A stretch of DNA of 64,000 bases from Gerris lacustris (Eukaryota > Arthropoda > Insecta > Hemiptera > Gerridae): positions 14,509,877 through 14,573,876 of the forward strand of contig OX578282.1 in the NCBI GenBank assembly GCA_951217055.1, read 5' to 3'. Under the pieces are notes generated by a model that made no database searches, was not told where the DNA came from, and saw nothing but the letters and a program-made list of their open reading frames with translations. This document shows, piece by piece, positions 25,548-36,659 of the stretch; the first letter of the stretch is position 1; the number at the start of each line of letters is the position of its first letter. The translations under genes and the position numbers were made by a program.

Positions 25548-26500
25548 TCACACACTTGACTTGTTTATATTATATACATTTATTTAACATAAAAAATTTA
25601 AATTAATAATTTATAAAATCCATACTTATCTTATGTAAAACAATTAATAATAATTAGATAAATTTAATTCTAACAATATATTTATTTCTGTTTATTCATT
25701 AATTAAATTAATCTTGTCTTCTCATCAATAAAAGAAAGTGAAATTTAAAAAAAAACACTTTTAAATGTAGTCATTTGTTTAAACATTTATTTATTATCAT
25801 TTAACATGTATTATAGTCCTAAATTTAAATTCTGTGACCTTAAAAATTATTATATCATTATTACTTTTATTTTAAAGATATGACGATATTAAGAAGTGTT
25901 TTTTAAAAATATTGCTGTATTTTATTGATGACCAAACAAGTTTAATTTATTAATGAATAAACAAAAATAAGTATATTTTTAGTATAAAATGTATAATATA
26001 ATTTTTATTAATTGTTTTACATCAGATAATTGTAGTGTTTATAAATTATTAATTTTTATGTGAGATAAATCTCAAAGTAAAAGATGTGATATAAATGTAA
26101 AAAATGTTGGTCTAATCAAAATTAAAAAAAAAGAAATCAGGCTTGAAAATGTTCTAAATTGGGGACCAAATGTCGCAAAATACTTAGTTTTTATTTTATT
26201 ACACCCCTGAAAACATAGTTAAAAGAAAAATCTTATGTATCTATTACAATTAATTTAAATATATGAAATAAAAAAAAAAATTATTTACCACGCTAGTTCG
26301 AATTATTAAAAAAATCAAATATTAAGGTCGTATTATAATTTTTTTTTTTTAAAGAAATATGAAGAAATAAATTAAGAGCTATAAAATAATGATTCATAAT
26401 GTTTACTTTTTCTATCCATTTTCTTCTGTTGGAAGCTTAGTTTAATATAGGAAGGGATATGAGAGAAGCTGTTATATATTTTTTGGTCGTGTGCATATAA
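25548..26500. other. Very AT-rich intronic sequence
   Basis: Nothing is recognised beyond A/T runs and a lone TCTCTTATATTTCATATTA-like texture. No coding or RNA gene signal. Confidence 0.5.
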
Positions 26501-26512
26501 GATTGTGTATTA

Positions 26513-26610
26513 AAGTAAGGTGGGAAGGGAGGATGGAAAGTAAGGTGGGAAGGGAGGATGGAAAGTAAGGTGGGAAGGGAGGATGGAAAGTAAGGTGGGA
26601 AGGGAGGGTG
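26513..26610 (+). repeat. 25-bp purine-rich minisatellite, four copies
   Basis: The unit AGTAAGGTGGGAAGGGAGGA plus TGGAA repeats at exactly 25 bp (TGGGAAGGGA at 26521, 26546, 26571 and 26596). It is strongly G-rich on the plus strand, so it could adopt G-rich secondary structure. Confidence 0.92.
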
Positions 26611-27004
26611 GACTGAAGCAGAGCATATGCCAGATTATCAGATATTATGCAGTAACCAGACTCGTTAAGTTTCAAGCTTGCTTGGGAGCTTGAGAATTCA
26701 CCGTGTGCTTTACTACTTAAACCCTAAAGCTTTTATTCAGTTTAAAAACTTCGTTAATATGGCAACCTTGGAAAAGGTCTCATAAATTCTTTAATCAACT
26801 TTTCACATACTTAAAAATTACTAGTATGTATATTACATTAAGTAAAGTTTGTTTTTGGAAAATTTATTATTTTATTTTTAATTTTTTTCCGTTGAAATTA
26901 CAGATATGTAGATGATTTTAAAAAGGATAAGTTTAAACTGAAGAAATAATAAAACAAAAATTAATATCAATTGAAACAAATGAAACTAATAATAGTTATT
27001 TATG

Positions 27005-27480
27005 CACCTAGGGAGTAAAGTAAGCCATTATTCCCTGAGCGAAAAAGTTGATTCTTGAGGCGAAGCCGAAGGAACCATGGTCCCTAAATCCCGAGGCGCA
27101 GCCGAGGGAGATAATTATCGCGAGGGGAATAATGGCACTTTACTCACGAGTTACATACAATATTTTATCTCCAGTAGGGAGAAAATACACATTTTCGTCC
27201 ATTGCACAGTTTTTATTTATTATTTTAATAAATAACAATAATTATTAGCACTTTTAATAGCAGATATATAAGAGATTCAATATTAAAAACAAATAAGAAT
27301 TGGAATTAAACTCAAATAGAAGTTTATTTAGATGCAGGTTATAAACAAAGATAAACATGGTCGAAAAAGCAGTGTCGCCAACCTGATTTCAACAACTTCA
27401 TTACATTAGCCATTCATTTTCTACTATTTATGAAATAATTATGTTGCAATCTTTACTTTTTCACCCTACTGGAGATAAAA
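27005..27480. repeat. Nested inverted repeats with GC-rich AGCCGAGGG motifs
   Basis: Inner pair: GAGTAAAGTAAGCCATTATT (27013) against AATAATGGCACTTTACTC (ends 27146). Outer pair: TTTATCTCCAGTAGGG (about 27168) against CCCTACTGGAGATAAA (about 27464-27479). Between the inner arms sit GAGGCGAAGCCGAAGG and GAGGCGCAGCCGAGGG. It looks like a foldback element or two overlapping ones. Confidence 0.7.
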
Positions 27481-27575
27481 TAAATTTGATAATAATAGAT
27501 TGTAAAAGTATAAACAAACATTAAATTGTACGAAATAGGACATGAGGAAGCTATGTGCCACTCTAAATGCCAGAG
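27465..27575 (+). repeat. Family A tail fragment
   Basis: Carries the ATAGATTGTAAAAGTATAAA .. GAAATAGGACATGAGGAAGC .. TATGTGCCAC end of family A without the GCTTCCG head, so a truncated copy. Confidence 0.65.
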
Positions 27576-27579
27576 TATT

Positions 27580-28350
27580 TTGATAAGAACAACAAAATTA
27601 CAACACAATTACAAATTGGATTCTACCATTTTATGTAATAATTTGATAATTCAATTTAATGGTCATAATGAAAACGGATTAAATCTTTAACGTATTCTAG
27701 ATTCATTGTTGTAAGCATTTTTATTTAAGTTATGGTTAACCTCAGCGTTGTAATAATTTGACAACGTAGAAATTCAAATGATTATAACCTAGTGGATTGA
27801 AGATACTTATCAGTTTGACTCGGTTGTCGACCGATGTGCTATACTTTTATTTTACTATATAAAGCGTTAGGAATCAGTAGCGACTTCCATGAGTCACAAG
27901 AGCATTAATGGGACAGGTGAAGTCAAAGTGTACAAGGGAATATAATCGCATGCAGGACGCCTTGAGTGTGGTACTCCATACATGCGCCCGTAATTAGCTT
28001 CTGGTTCTCATGCACGCATATCTCTACTCTATGAGGTTAGAGGACAACTCACGAGTCAAAACATGTCAAAAAGTCAACTTGTATGTTATTAATTTTTTTG
28101 TGTACATTAGAGACGCGTAATGTTTGAAAGAACAGAATTAAAGACAATCGAACTATATATACGAATAATACCTCTCATTCTTATTTCAACATAAAATAAG
28201 TATTCACAGAGATTTTGTAATATTTCAAAAAAGTATAGGAATTAAGAATATTAGAGCTCAAAGTTCAATAAATCAGTACATTCATAAAATTATTATACAT
28301 TTAGCAAATAATAACAGATTAAAATTATTTTGTATATAATGGTATAAACA
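27580..28350. other. Intronic sequence, nothing recognised
   Basis: Mostly AT-rich, with a slightly richer patch at 27880-28060. No frame or repeat could be supported. Confidence 0.5.
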
Positions 28351-28353
28351 TAA

Positions 28354-28932
28354 TAGTTTAGGGGATAGCATGCAAAAAAGTGTATGCCTAACATCATGCT
28401 ATACTTTTGTGAGCATATTAATCTTTTATTACCTTTTAAGAATATGAGGTCGGCTAAGTTAATCTGTGGGACATAGCTTGGCAATAGGAATTTGAAAAAT
28501 ACAAACCGGTGGAGAGTGGCAATGTTCTGCGCATTATGGTGGACAACGTGATTTTCATTATCCTGAGTACAAAATGAGTTAGTAGACCAAAAATCAAGTT
28601 GATATTAGTTTGTGACTTAATAGGTTACTTATTCAAATATTACTTCAAATCAAAATGGTGACCTATAAAGTGACAAACTAAAATCAACTTGATTTTTAGT
28701 CTACTAACTAATTTACTACTCAGGATAATGAAAATCACATTGTCCATCAAAATGGAGGGACATGGCCACTCTTCACAGGTTTGCTTCTTTCAAATGCTTA
28801 TTGCCAAGCTATGTCCCGCAGACGAACTTAGCCGACCTCCTATTCTTAAAATACACCAAAAAATTAAATTATTCTCAAATTTCTAGTTTGATTTTAGTCA
28901 AGACACTTATTTGCACGCTATCTCCTGGACTA
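28354..28932. mobile_element. Family D foldback element, copy 2
   Basis: Same architecture and blocks as the copy at 10290-10893, with ends TAGTTTAGGGGATAGCATGC and GCACGCTATCTCCTGGACTA. Differences are scattered along the arms, so the two insertions are not very recent. It lies in the 29.8-kb intron. Confidence 0.8.
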
Positions 28933-28984
28933 TAATTATAAATGCATTTCTTTGTCTAAATAACTATATTAAGAACTATTAGAA

Positions 28985-29074
28985 TGACTAAAAAGGGATT
29001 TTTAATCCAATGTACTTTAGGACAAAGGAATATCACACTGATTTTATAAGGGTGTAACAGTCTAAAGAAGTGCT
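28985..29074 (+). mobile_element. Family B fragment
   Basis: Holds only one side of the long hairpin: GGGATTTTTAATCCAATGTA, GACAAAGGAATATCACAC and GTAACAGTCTAAAGAAGTGC. The opposite arm and short hairpin are absent. Confidence 0.8.
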
Positions 29075-29599
29075 TGAACACTCTTATAAAACAGCCAAAG
29101 CTATATCTTGAGTGAAATATTAAAAGTTGATATCATATATTAGAAGTGGGGAAACTAAAATATTAGCTATAAAATATTCATAAAATGTTCATTTCTTTTT
29201 TGTTAAAAAAAAAGATTTAACCATAAATAAAAACTAAACTTAAAATATCGATACTATTTTGTATTTTATAAACTGTAAAGGTTATTAGAAAATTTTATTT
29301 AAAGACACTTCTCCCAAACAGAGAGATTTATACATTTCTGGCACACTACTATTAATTTATTTATCTCTTGATTTATCAAAGATTTTTTTTTGGGGAAAAT
29401 AAGAAGTGATAATGAGAGAAGTCTTATTATTTATAAAATATGTATTGAGTTATTTTTTTCTACTTATTTAAGAACGGTATTATCTCGATTTTTTTTTTTT
29501 TTTTTTTTTCTTTGGTTCTTATTGAGAAGTGTTCTGTTACTTATTTGACCGTAGTTTTTTTTTCTTGTTTTTAATGATCTAAGTATCCTCTTAGAGTCG

Positions 29600-29960
29600 A
29601 GTTATCACCTGTACGTGACTTTAGAGCACTTGTCTTCTCCCTCTCTAACTCTCTATTTCATACATCCTCGTTGTGTTTATAACTCCGTCTGTCTGTCTGT
29701 CTCGGAATCGCGGCGAATACCGATCCGACCACCGCAGTCGGACACTCTCTGTGCTTGAAAAGTACTCAATGCGTCACGTTTGTTGTGTCTTTCACCGCCC
29801 CTCTCTACTTGAATCTTTTTTATCTCTTCTGCCTTTTGTTTTTCTACGTTTTTTCTCCTTCAGTTGAGAGCGAAAACTCTCTTTAGATATTTGACGCCAA
29901 GATGTCGGCGACACTGGGAGACAAGGAGGCGGTAGACACTGATTAGATACTCACTCATAC
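29600..29960. promoter_or_regulatory. GC-richer island with promoter-like features (orientation undecided)
   Basis: A composition island in the middle of the 29.8-kb intron. It has a TCTGTCTGTCTGTCTC run, GC-rich blocks (GGAATCGCGGCGAATACC), and a TATAA-type motif readable on both strands near 29678-29684. On the plus strand, GCCAAGATGTCGGCGAC gives a good start context but only a 14-codon frame (MSATLGDKEAVDTD). AAGATGTCGGC also resembles a YY1-type site. On the minus strand a CAG|GTGATA donor-like site lies near 29610. Candidate for an alternative, PR-less first exon, an antisense transcript or an enhancer. Confidence 0.35.
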
Positions 29961-30216
29961 AATGTTAATCTCAACTTTTAATTGAATTTATTTTCTATAA
30001 TTTTTTTAAATTACAATTTCTTTTTTTTAATTCCATACTATTGCATTACTATTCCCATCTATTATGATTTTCCAATTTTTTTTACAACCATCTAAATAAG
30101 AAAGGTATTTTTTAGGGTCGTTAAGGGTGAGATGCTAAAGAAAATCTTTCTTTTTGGTTTTATTTCTTCCTTCTGCAAATCTAAAGTATAATCCAATAAA
30201 CTGGTCAAGTCTATGC

Positions 30217-30927
30217 TAGTCAGCACACAGCGAGGGTCCGTAGGCAACACGATATCCTTTAAGTAGTACCTATTGATGGTGCTTTTTAAAATGTTAAACT
30301 AAAAAGCCTACTTTGAGCTATTCTATGGGTCTGATATTCTCAAAACACATAAACAAACTTCTGATAAAGTATTTTTTGCCACTTAACCGGACTATAAACA
30401 TAAAGAAACGTATTTTGTCAATAAAAAAAAAAAAAAATAGAAATTTAAAAAAAGTGGTATCTTTACTTTTAGTCGAAACATGTTTTTTTGCACTTTACAT
30501 AAGCGAGATAGAGGGGGGGGGGGGGGGCACTTTTCACACCCACTTCAAACTCGCCTACGCTCGCCCTATCAAAGCTCACAACCAAAAATTATATATTTTT
30601 GTAATCAGCTCGGCGTACCCTTTCATGTGATATCCTACACGGTGTCAAAAAAAATTAACCTTTAAGTTTTTTTACCCTAATTTTTTTGAAGTCGCTATAT
30701 TTTTAAAATATGTGGGTAGGTACTATACACAAATATACCTAATTTCAATGTGATCGGACGAAATGTGTAGCCACGAGAGCAGGCGATAGACAGACACACG
30801 CAAAAAAATATAAGGGTCCTTGGTTTTGTTTATTTTTATTTTTATTTGTTTTTAATATTATTCAATAAAATATATATGTTATATATTTTTTAATTCGTAA
30901 TTTTTTTTTGTTTTGCCTACGGACCCT
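30217..30927 (-). mobile_element. Family C TIR element, copy 2 (inverted)
   Basis: Inverted relative to copy 1. It opens with TAGTCAGCACACAGCG, then AGGGTCCGTAGGCAA (30233), and closes with TTGCCTACGGACCCT (30913-30927). The internal order (poly-G tract, CTTCAAACTCGCCTACGCTC, TATTTTTAAAATATGTGGGT, GGTCCTTGGTTTTG) matches copy 1 reversed. With copy 1 it forms a widely spaced inverted repeat around 25.5-30.2 kb. Confidence 0.85.
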
Positions 30928-30929
30928 AA

Positions 30930-32125
30930 AATGCAATATTGTTAAATCTAAAAATATATTTAAATGAACCGCTAATACTAATGAAAAATTATATGGCCAA
31001 GTATGGGTTTTGAGCAAACATATATGGTCCGAAGGTGATTTAACAAATAAGAAGATTACGTTAACCAGAAAAAAACGAAACTATTTTCAATCGCACAAAC
31101 ATCCGTTTGCCATGTTTTTCCAACAGCTATAAATATTAATAAAATGTAAACATTTAATTACTTTAATTAAATAAATATATAGAGCAAGATAAGAATTTAT
31201 TTAAATGGTTTTGTAGTTTTCTATAAAATATTTTCGAATAATTTAACTGTAAGAAAAAATCGACGAATTGGATTAATAACTAAGAGTATTTAGGATTATT
31301 TCCATGATTATAAAGAAAGCTAATTAGGTGTTTCTTTAGGAAAAAGGATTCTTTAAGAGGTTTCAATCAGTCCTGTATCACCATAATTAGGTGAAAAAAA
31401 CTCTCGATTATAGCTTCCCTTCACTTAAATCATCCCGCTTACCCCAAGCGGAAAAATCTTCAGAAGTAAAACCTAGAATATAAAACTGGATGGATCGTAA
31501 CTCCCGGTTGCTTTTTTTTCATTAATGGCGCCTAATTTTGCGCGCGCATCTGGAGGAGGGACCTATTTTTCCCTTTTATAAAGTGCTCACCGAATTTTAA
31601 TTATTCCCTAGAAGTCTTCTCCTAAAGAAAGTCTTTACATATTTTCTCCCTTCCCTTACCCTTCATTCAAAATTACTCTGAGAGTTTTCTTATAAAGTTA
31701 TTTTAAGGAAAAAGTCTCTTTTCATAAAAGCAAGGGACAGAGTTACCCCCAACTTAAGTCGAGGACACAAGTAATAAAGATGTCCTTAGCCAGATTTAAT
31801 TGTGTTTTTCTGGCTGTTTTACCTCCCTCCTTGTTTCTGTTAATTGTCCGCTCCAGGAGGTACAGAACCCCCCTCGATAATTATAACATCCCAAGGGTTT
31901 GTTTACTCCGTTAACATTAATTTCTTAAACCCCTCACCCCTCTTTCTTTTCCGACGAAGATCTAATCAAGTACACTGCATAAATTATTTTTAGTCGCTAA
32001 GACAAAAAAAAAACGGACTTACTTGCCAGACTCTTCAATTAAAAAAAAATCTACTGCAAAATACTGATAATTATAATGAAAGAAGTTTAAACTATAAAGG
32101 GAACTTCAGTGGACTTAAATATCGG
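30930..32125. other. Intronic sequence, nothing recognised
   Basis: AT-rich with a modest GC patch near 31500-31560 (GCGCGCGCATC) and C-rich short stretches at 31740-31940. No element ends or coding signal found. Confidence 0.5.
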
Positions 32126-32126
32126 T

Positions 32127-32573
32127 AATTTTTTACATTGTTACTCCTCGATGGTTTTTTTTTTTTTTAATATAAATTACTTTTTCCTAAATTACCATTA
32201 AAACAAAGGTATGTTTGGTATAATTTACTTTGGAACAAAGGAATATCACACTTCTGTTTTTATAAGGGGCATAACAGTCTAAAGAAGATCATTCGGTAAA
32301 TATGTCGTATCTGACCCACTTTAACTAAATAACTATTATGAAAAGGGGATGTTTAGTCTAATGTACATTGGGACAAAGGAATATCACACTTTTATATACA
32401 AATGAGTGATATTCCTTTGTCCCAATGTACATTAGACTAAACATCCCCTTTTCTTAATAGTTATTTAGTTAAAGTGGGTCAGATACGACATATTTACCGA
32501 TCATTCTATACACCTTCTTTAGATTGTTACTCCCCTTTGTTTTTTATAAGGGGAGTAACAATAAATAAGTGCC
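32127..32573. mobile_element. Family B element, rearranged, with large inverted duplication
   Basis: Outer parts carry a degraded long hairpin on the left and a short hairpin on the right (CTTCTTTAGATTGTTACTCC .. GGGGAGTAACAATAAATAAG). Between them lies an inverted duplication (left arm about 32288-32390, right arm about 32406-32508) of the internal family B block plus ~50 bases of other sequence, with a loop of about 15 bases. Confidence 0.85.
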
Positions 32574-33298
32574 TAACCATCTAATATTCGGGAGGTGTAG
32601 TCGAAATTTACATATCTCGTTTTCATTTACAATCAGAGTTATCGCTAATAAAGCCTTAATATCACCAGTGATCAAACAAATTTACATAGAGATAAAGTTA
32701 AAATTACTATAATAACATGAAAGTTGTTTTAATTTAGCACTTTTATACTTTTGTAAATTCATTTTTCTTGCATAATACACCTGGATATTTTGTATTTATT
32801 ATTTTTTTGTATAAAGTAATCAAAACTTTCAAAGTAATCCTGTAAGAAGGGGTTTTCCTTTGTTGATCCACCTGATCCGGAGGTAGGCAAAAACCCCCAA
32901 GCTCATCTTCACCAAGGACGATGTAAGGATCATTACCTGGAAATTTCCAATGGGCTTTTCCATATTTCATGTTTAATCATTTGTACAATTCAATTCCATG
33001 GAAACCCCAAAGGATTAAGGATCGTTTTCAAAACAAATTGACATTAATGATTTCAAAATAGGTAAGTATAGCCTTGGCGATGACACTTGAAGGACACTGG
33101 ATTCAGTAAGCGATACAATAATTTTCAATATTCTAATAATCGTGATTTTAAAATTAACTTTATCATTAGAAATCTCTGATTTGTATAGTTTGATCAATAT
33201 AATCAAGTAAGATCAATATAATCATGTAGACAACCGTTATCTTTTACAAAAAATTGTACCTTTACCTCTTTAGTAAACTTGAAATATAAAAGAGTTGA

Positions 33299-33591
33299 TG
33301 GAGGTCATCTTAATAAATACAAAGAAACAGTCTCTCCACAGAAGATAATACTTGTTTATTTATCAAAGCAGCTTTCGATTTTTATTAAGCAATCAACGCC
33401 ATCATCTTTTGGTTAATTTCGGTTTTTTATAATATATTAGTAAGTATAAATGCTTAGTATTTGTACATAGGCACTGATGGTGGCTTTATAAAATCCGAAT
33501 GCTGCTTTGATAAATAAACAATTATTATCTTCTTTTGTCAACACACAATTATTATTATCTTCGTAAAGAGACTGTTTCTTTGTATTTCTTT
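33299..33591. mobile_element. Family F foldback element, copy 1
   Basis: Inverted arms: AATACAAAGAAACAGTCTCT at 33315 against AGAGACTGTTTCTTTGTATT at 33568-33587, and TTGTTTATTTATCAAAGCAG (33352) against CTGCTTTGATAAATAAACAA (33502-33521). Inner ends hold GCCATCATC on one side and CACTGATGGTGGC on the other, the core also found at 57.1 kb. The left flank GGAGGTCATCTTAA is shared with that locus. Confidence 0.8.
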
Positions 33592-33599
33592 AGTAAGTT

Positions 33600-34015
33600 T
33601 CTAGTAAGATTCCGTTTATTTATTACCTTAAATGATAGCTTTAAATAAAACTATGAGAGGTTATTACCAAAACTGAGAACAGTTAGTAAACGTTATCGAC
33701 TATAATTATAAGTATTAGCCTTAAATAAATTTTAAATAACCGATATTGTTCAATATTAATCACGGTCTCTTTCTTCTGGAATATAATATTATATGTATCA
33801 TAACTTTGTGAATTATTAACTATGATATCAGTATCAGGGCAGGAAGGATCTTTTAGAAAAATGTATTTCCTTTATCAGGGTATAAATATATAAGTATTAT
33901 TAATGTATTATACCTTAATGATGAAACTACAATTATATTGTTCTATATCGTTATTTGATCATAAAAAAGTTTACTCTTAATTATCTGACTGATTCCTGAT
34001 ATCCATCACTATTTT
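33600..34015. other. AT-rich intronic sequence, nothing recognised
   Basis: No repeat ends, frame or RNA gene seen. Confidence 0.5.
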
Positions 34016-34016
34016 T

Positions 34017-34900
34017 GCTTCCGAGCTTACCGAAAGTAACAAAAGCTATGTGAGCGTTCTGAAGAACAAACATTTTTTATGCCTCCTATTGCAAAAATTC
34101 CAAGACTGAAATCCGTTTAAATTCTCAGGAAACTGTTAGGTTACGTGTCTGTCTGTCTCTCAATTTTTTCGGACCAACTATATTAAAAACTACTCGTCCG
34201 ATTTTAATGAAATTTGGATGGTAGGTCATAATTAGCCCATTGTTGGTCCAATATTAGTTTCAACCTTCTGCACAAATTTGTTTCACTTAAATATGCGCAC
34301 AAACATACATTTATTTACACCTAAATATTTAAAAGTACTCATTTGATTTTTTATGAAATTTGGATTGTTTGTCGAAAAAAGCCCGCACATAGCCCATATA
34401 TTAATTTAAACTGTCTACACTCATTAAATTTTGCTAAATTGATACTTTAATTCATGTAAAAAATCAAAACAATTCTGACTAATTTAAAAAAAAATGGGGG
34501 AAAATAAAATAAATTTGAGAAAATAGGTTGTAAAAGCATAAAATCGGTAAGGATGAGCGAGGAAGCTATTTGCTACAATAATTAGCAGACTATTTTAACT
34601 ACTCTATTGTTTTTAAGAAATAGGACACGAGGAAGCTATGTGCTACGCTAATTGGCAGACTATTTTAACTACTCTATTGTTTTTAAGAAATAGGACACGA
34701 GGATGCTATGTGCTACGCTAATTGGCAGACTATTTTAACTACTTTATTGTTTTTAAGAAATAGGACACAAGGAAGCTATGTGCTACGCTAATTGGCAGAC
34801 TATTTTAACTACTTTATTGTTTTTAAGAAATAGGACACGAGGATGCTATGTGCCTCGCTAATTGGCAGACTATTTTAACTACTCTATTGTTTTTAATTTA
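34017..34900 (+). repeat. Family A element with its tail amplified five times
   Basis: Head GCTTCCGAGCTTACCGAAAG at 34017, body to about 34540, then the tail unit (AAATAGGACACGAGGAAGCT .. GCTAATTGGCAGACTA) repeats at an exact 70-bp period. TATTTTAACT occurs at 34591, 34661, 34731, 34801 and 34871. Elsewhere the tail occurs once. Confidence 0.88.
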
Positions 34901-34909
34901 ATGTAACAA

Positions 34910-35560
34910 TATAATGTCACATTTTTATGTGTCGTAAAATGAAGAGAATAAAGATGTAGGACGTACAGTGTATACAGTTAAGGTGACGGGTTAAAGTCAA
35001 ATGGTGATAGGGTCCTGTATATATACTTTTTTTTTCATTCTGGCCTTTCACAAAAGAAATGTGTTACCAATGCAAAAAGGGTTACGAACTAAATAGCCAT
35101 AACTAATTGTCAGGGTTGAAAGAAGGGTTGGAGTTATAAAGGGTGGTACATTTAGCAGTGGAGAGACAAACTGATCGTTCTAAGGGAGGAAACAACACAC
35201 GGACCAGAGGCGTGCAGGGGATAACACGAGATATATGGAAATATATACAAAGAACTAACTATACTAACATAGGGTGAGAAATAACCGAGGTAACAGATTA
35301 CTATGACTTGTGGCAGAGAAACAGATTAGGCTAACACAATACTGTGTTAAGAATCAAACTAGATATGCGCACGTAAAAAAGGGTTGACTCTCAAACTATA
35401 TACAATACATGAACGATTTTTAATGAGAAATACAATTTACAACAAAGAAAAATAAGATATATTCAATAATTTATTCGTTCGAAACATCATAAAGTATCAA
35501 CACAACAAATAATAAAGGCAACTAAAATTTTACTAGTGTTGAAATGCATAAAGATCTCCT
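34910..35560. other. Intronic sequence, nothing recognised
   Basis: Slightly richer than the surrounding DNA, no open frame over 60 codons and no repeat ends seen. Confidence 0.5.
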
Positions 35561-35744
35561 ATCGGCCAAATTTGGTCTCAATAAGGCTATACCAGAAAAC
35601 ATTTTTTCGGGAACTTACATATTCTAAATCCATCTAAAAAAGCTTTAAAATGGTAAATAACATGCTATATGAGCATATACTTTCTTTTTAACACTCTCAT
35701 TTTGGTCATATTAATTTTCACAAAGCCTGCAAAAAATGAAAATA

Positions 35745-36010
35745 TTGTAATAATAGTTACTTGATCTTTTCCTACTCTTCGAGACTTTTAAAACGATCTA
35801 TAACATGTCATGTTATAGATGCTGACTAAAACCTTTTTTCAGTTATCCGCCATATTGAAAATATTAAGTCTGAAATTTTAATATTTACATATTATTTTCC
35901 TACTATTCAGGACCTTTAAAACGACGACTCGACATCGTCGTCAACGACGACGTTTGTTTTTTAACATTTTTTTTTAATTGTTTGCTATATTGGTCGCCAT
36001 CTTGAAAATA
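35745..36010 (+). repeat. Direct duplication, each half with its own palindrome
   Basis: Two related halves share TTTTCCTACT.TTC.GGAC, TTTAAAACGA and CGCCAT.TTGAAAATATTAAG. The first has ATCTATAACAT-GTC-ATGTTATAGAT; the second has an ACGACGA/TCGTCGT palindrome at the same relative position. Confidence 0.7.
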
Positions 36011-36410
36011 TTAAGTGTGAAATTTTCAAATACTGTACAATAGTCAACAATGCTGAGATGCACTATTGTGCCGAATTTCGTTCGTATCAATCAATTTTTA
36101 ACTATACAGTTATAGTTAGTCAAACAAAAAACAAACTTTTAAAATCCCAAGTCTCTGAAATGAAGAACTTTCTATACGCTCGTTCAAATATGTTTTATAT
36201 TATTCAATTATAGAAAAAGGTGAGATAGGGTTTGGATAAAATAGATTGGTAGAATATAAATCTAAAAAGTAAACATTATCAGATTTGTAACATTTATCAG
36301 GTTTGTAAAACCACTGACAGTATCAGTAACATGATAATGATTCTGAGGAAGGTAAAGGAGATAAGTTCCAAGGAGAATTCGAAGAGAGGACAGTTAAATA
36401 ATAAAACATT

Positions 36411-36653
36411 GGTACTTCTTTAGATTGTTACTCCCCCTATGTTGCTTTAGAAAATAAATGACTTTGACTAAATAACCATTTGACAAAGAAATGTTTAGTC
36501 CAATGTACTTAGGGACAAAGTAGTATTACACTTCTGTTTTTATAAGGGGAGTAACAGTTTAAAGAAGAACATTCCGTCCACCTTCTTTAGATTGTTACTC
36601 CCTCTGTTTTATTTATAAGGGGTATAAGGGGAGTAACAATCTAAAGAAGTGCC
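36411..36653 (+). mobile_element. Family B two-hairpin element, copy 3
   Basis: Complete: GGTACTTCTTTAGATTGTTA start, internal AATGTTTAGTCCAATGTACT, CAGTTTAAAGAAG closing the long hairpin, spacer AACATTCCGTCCAC, short hairpin CTTCTTTAGATTGTTACTCC .. GGAGTAACAATCTAAAGAAG, terminal GTGCC. The host sequence shows TTGG on the left and CCAA on the right. Confidence 0.93.
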
Positions 36654-36659
36654 AAAACG

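Noticed and set aside
30313..30665. 105-codon plus-strand gene
   Set aside because: Falls entirely within a family C element and includes a poly-G tract; best seen as element sequence.
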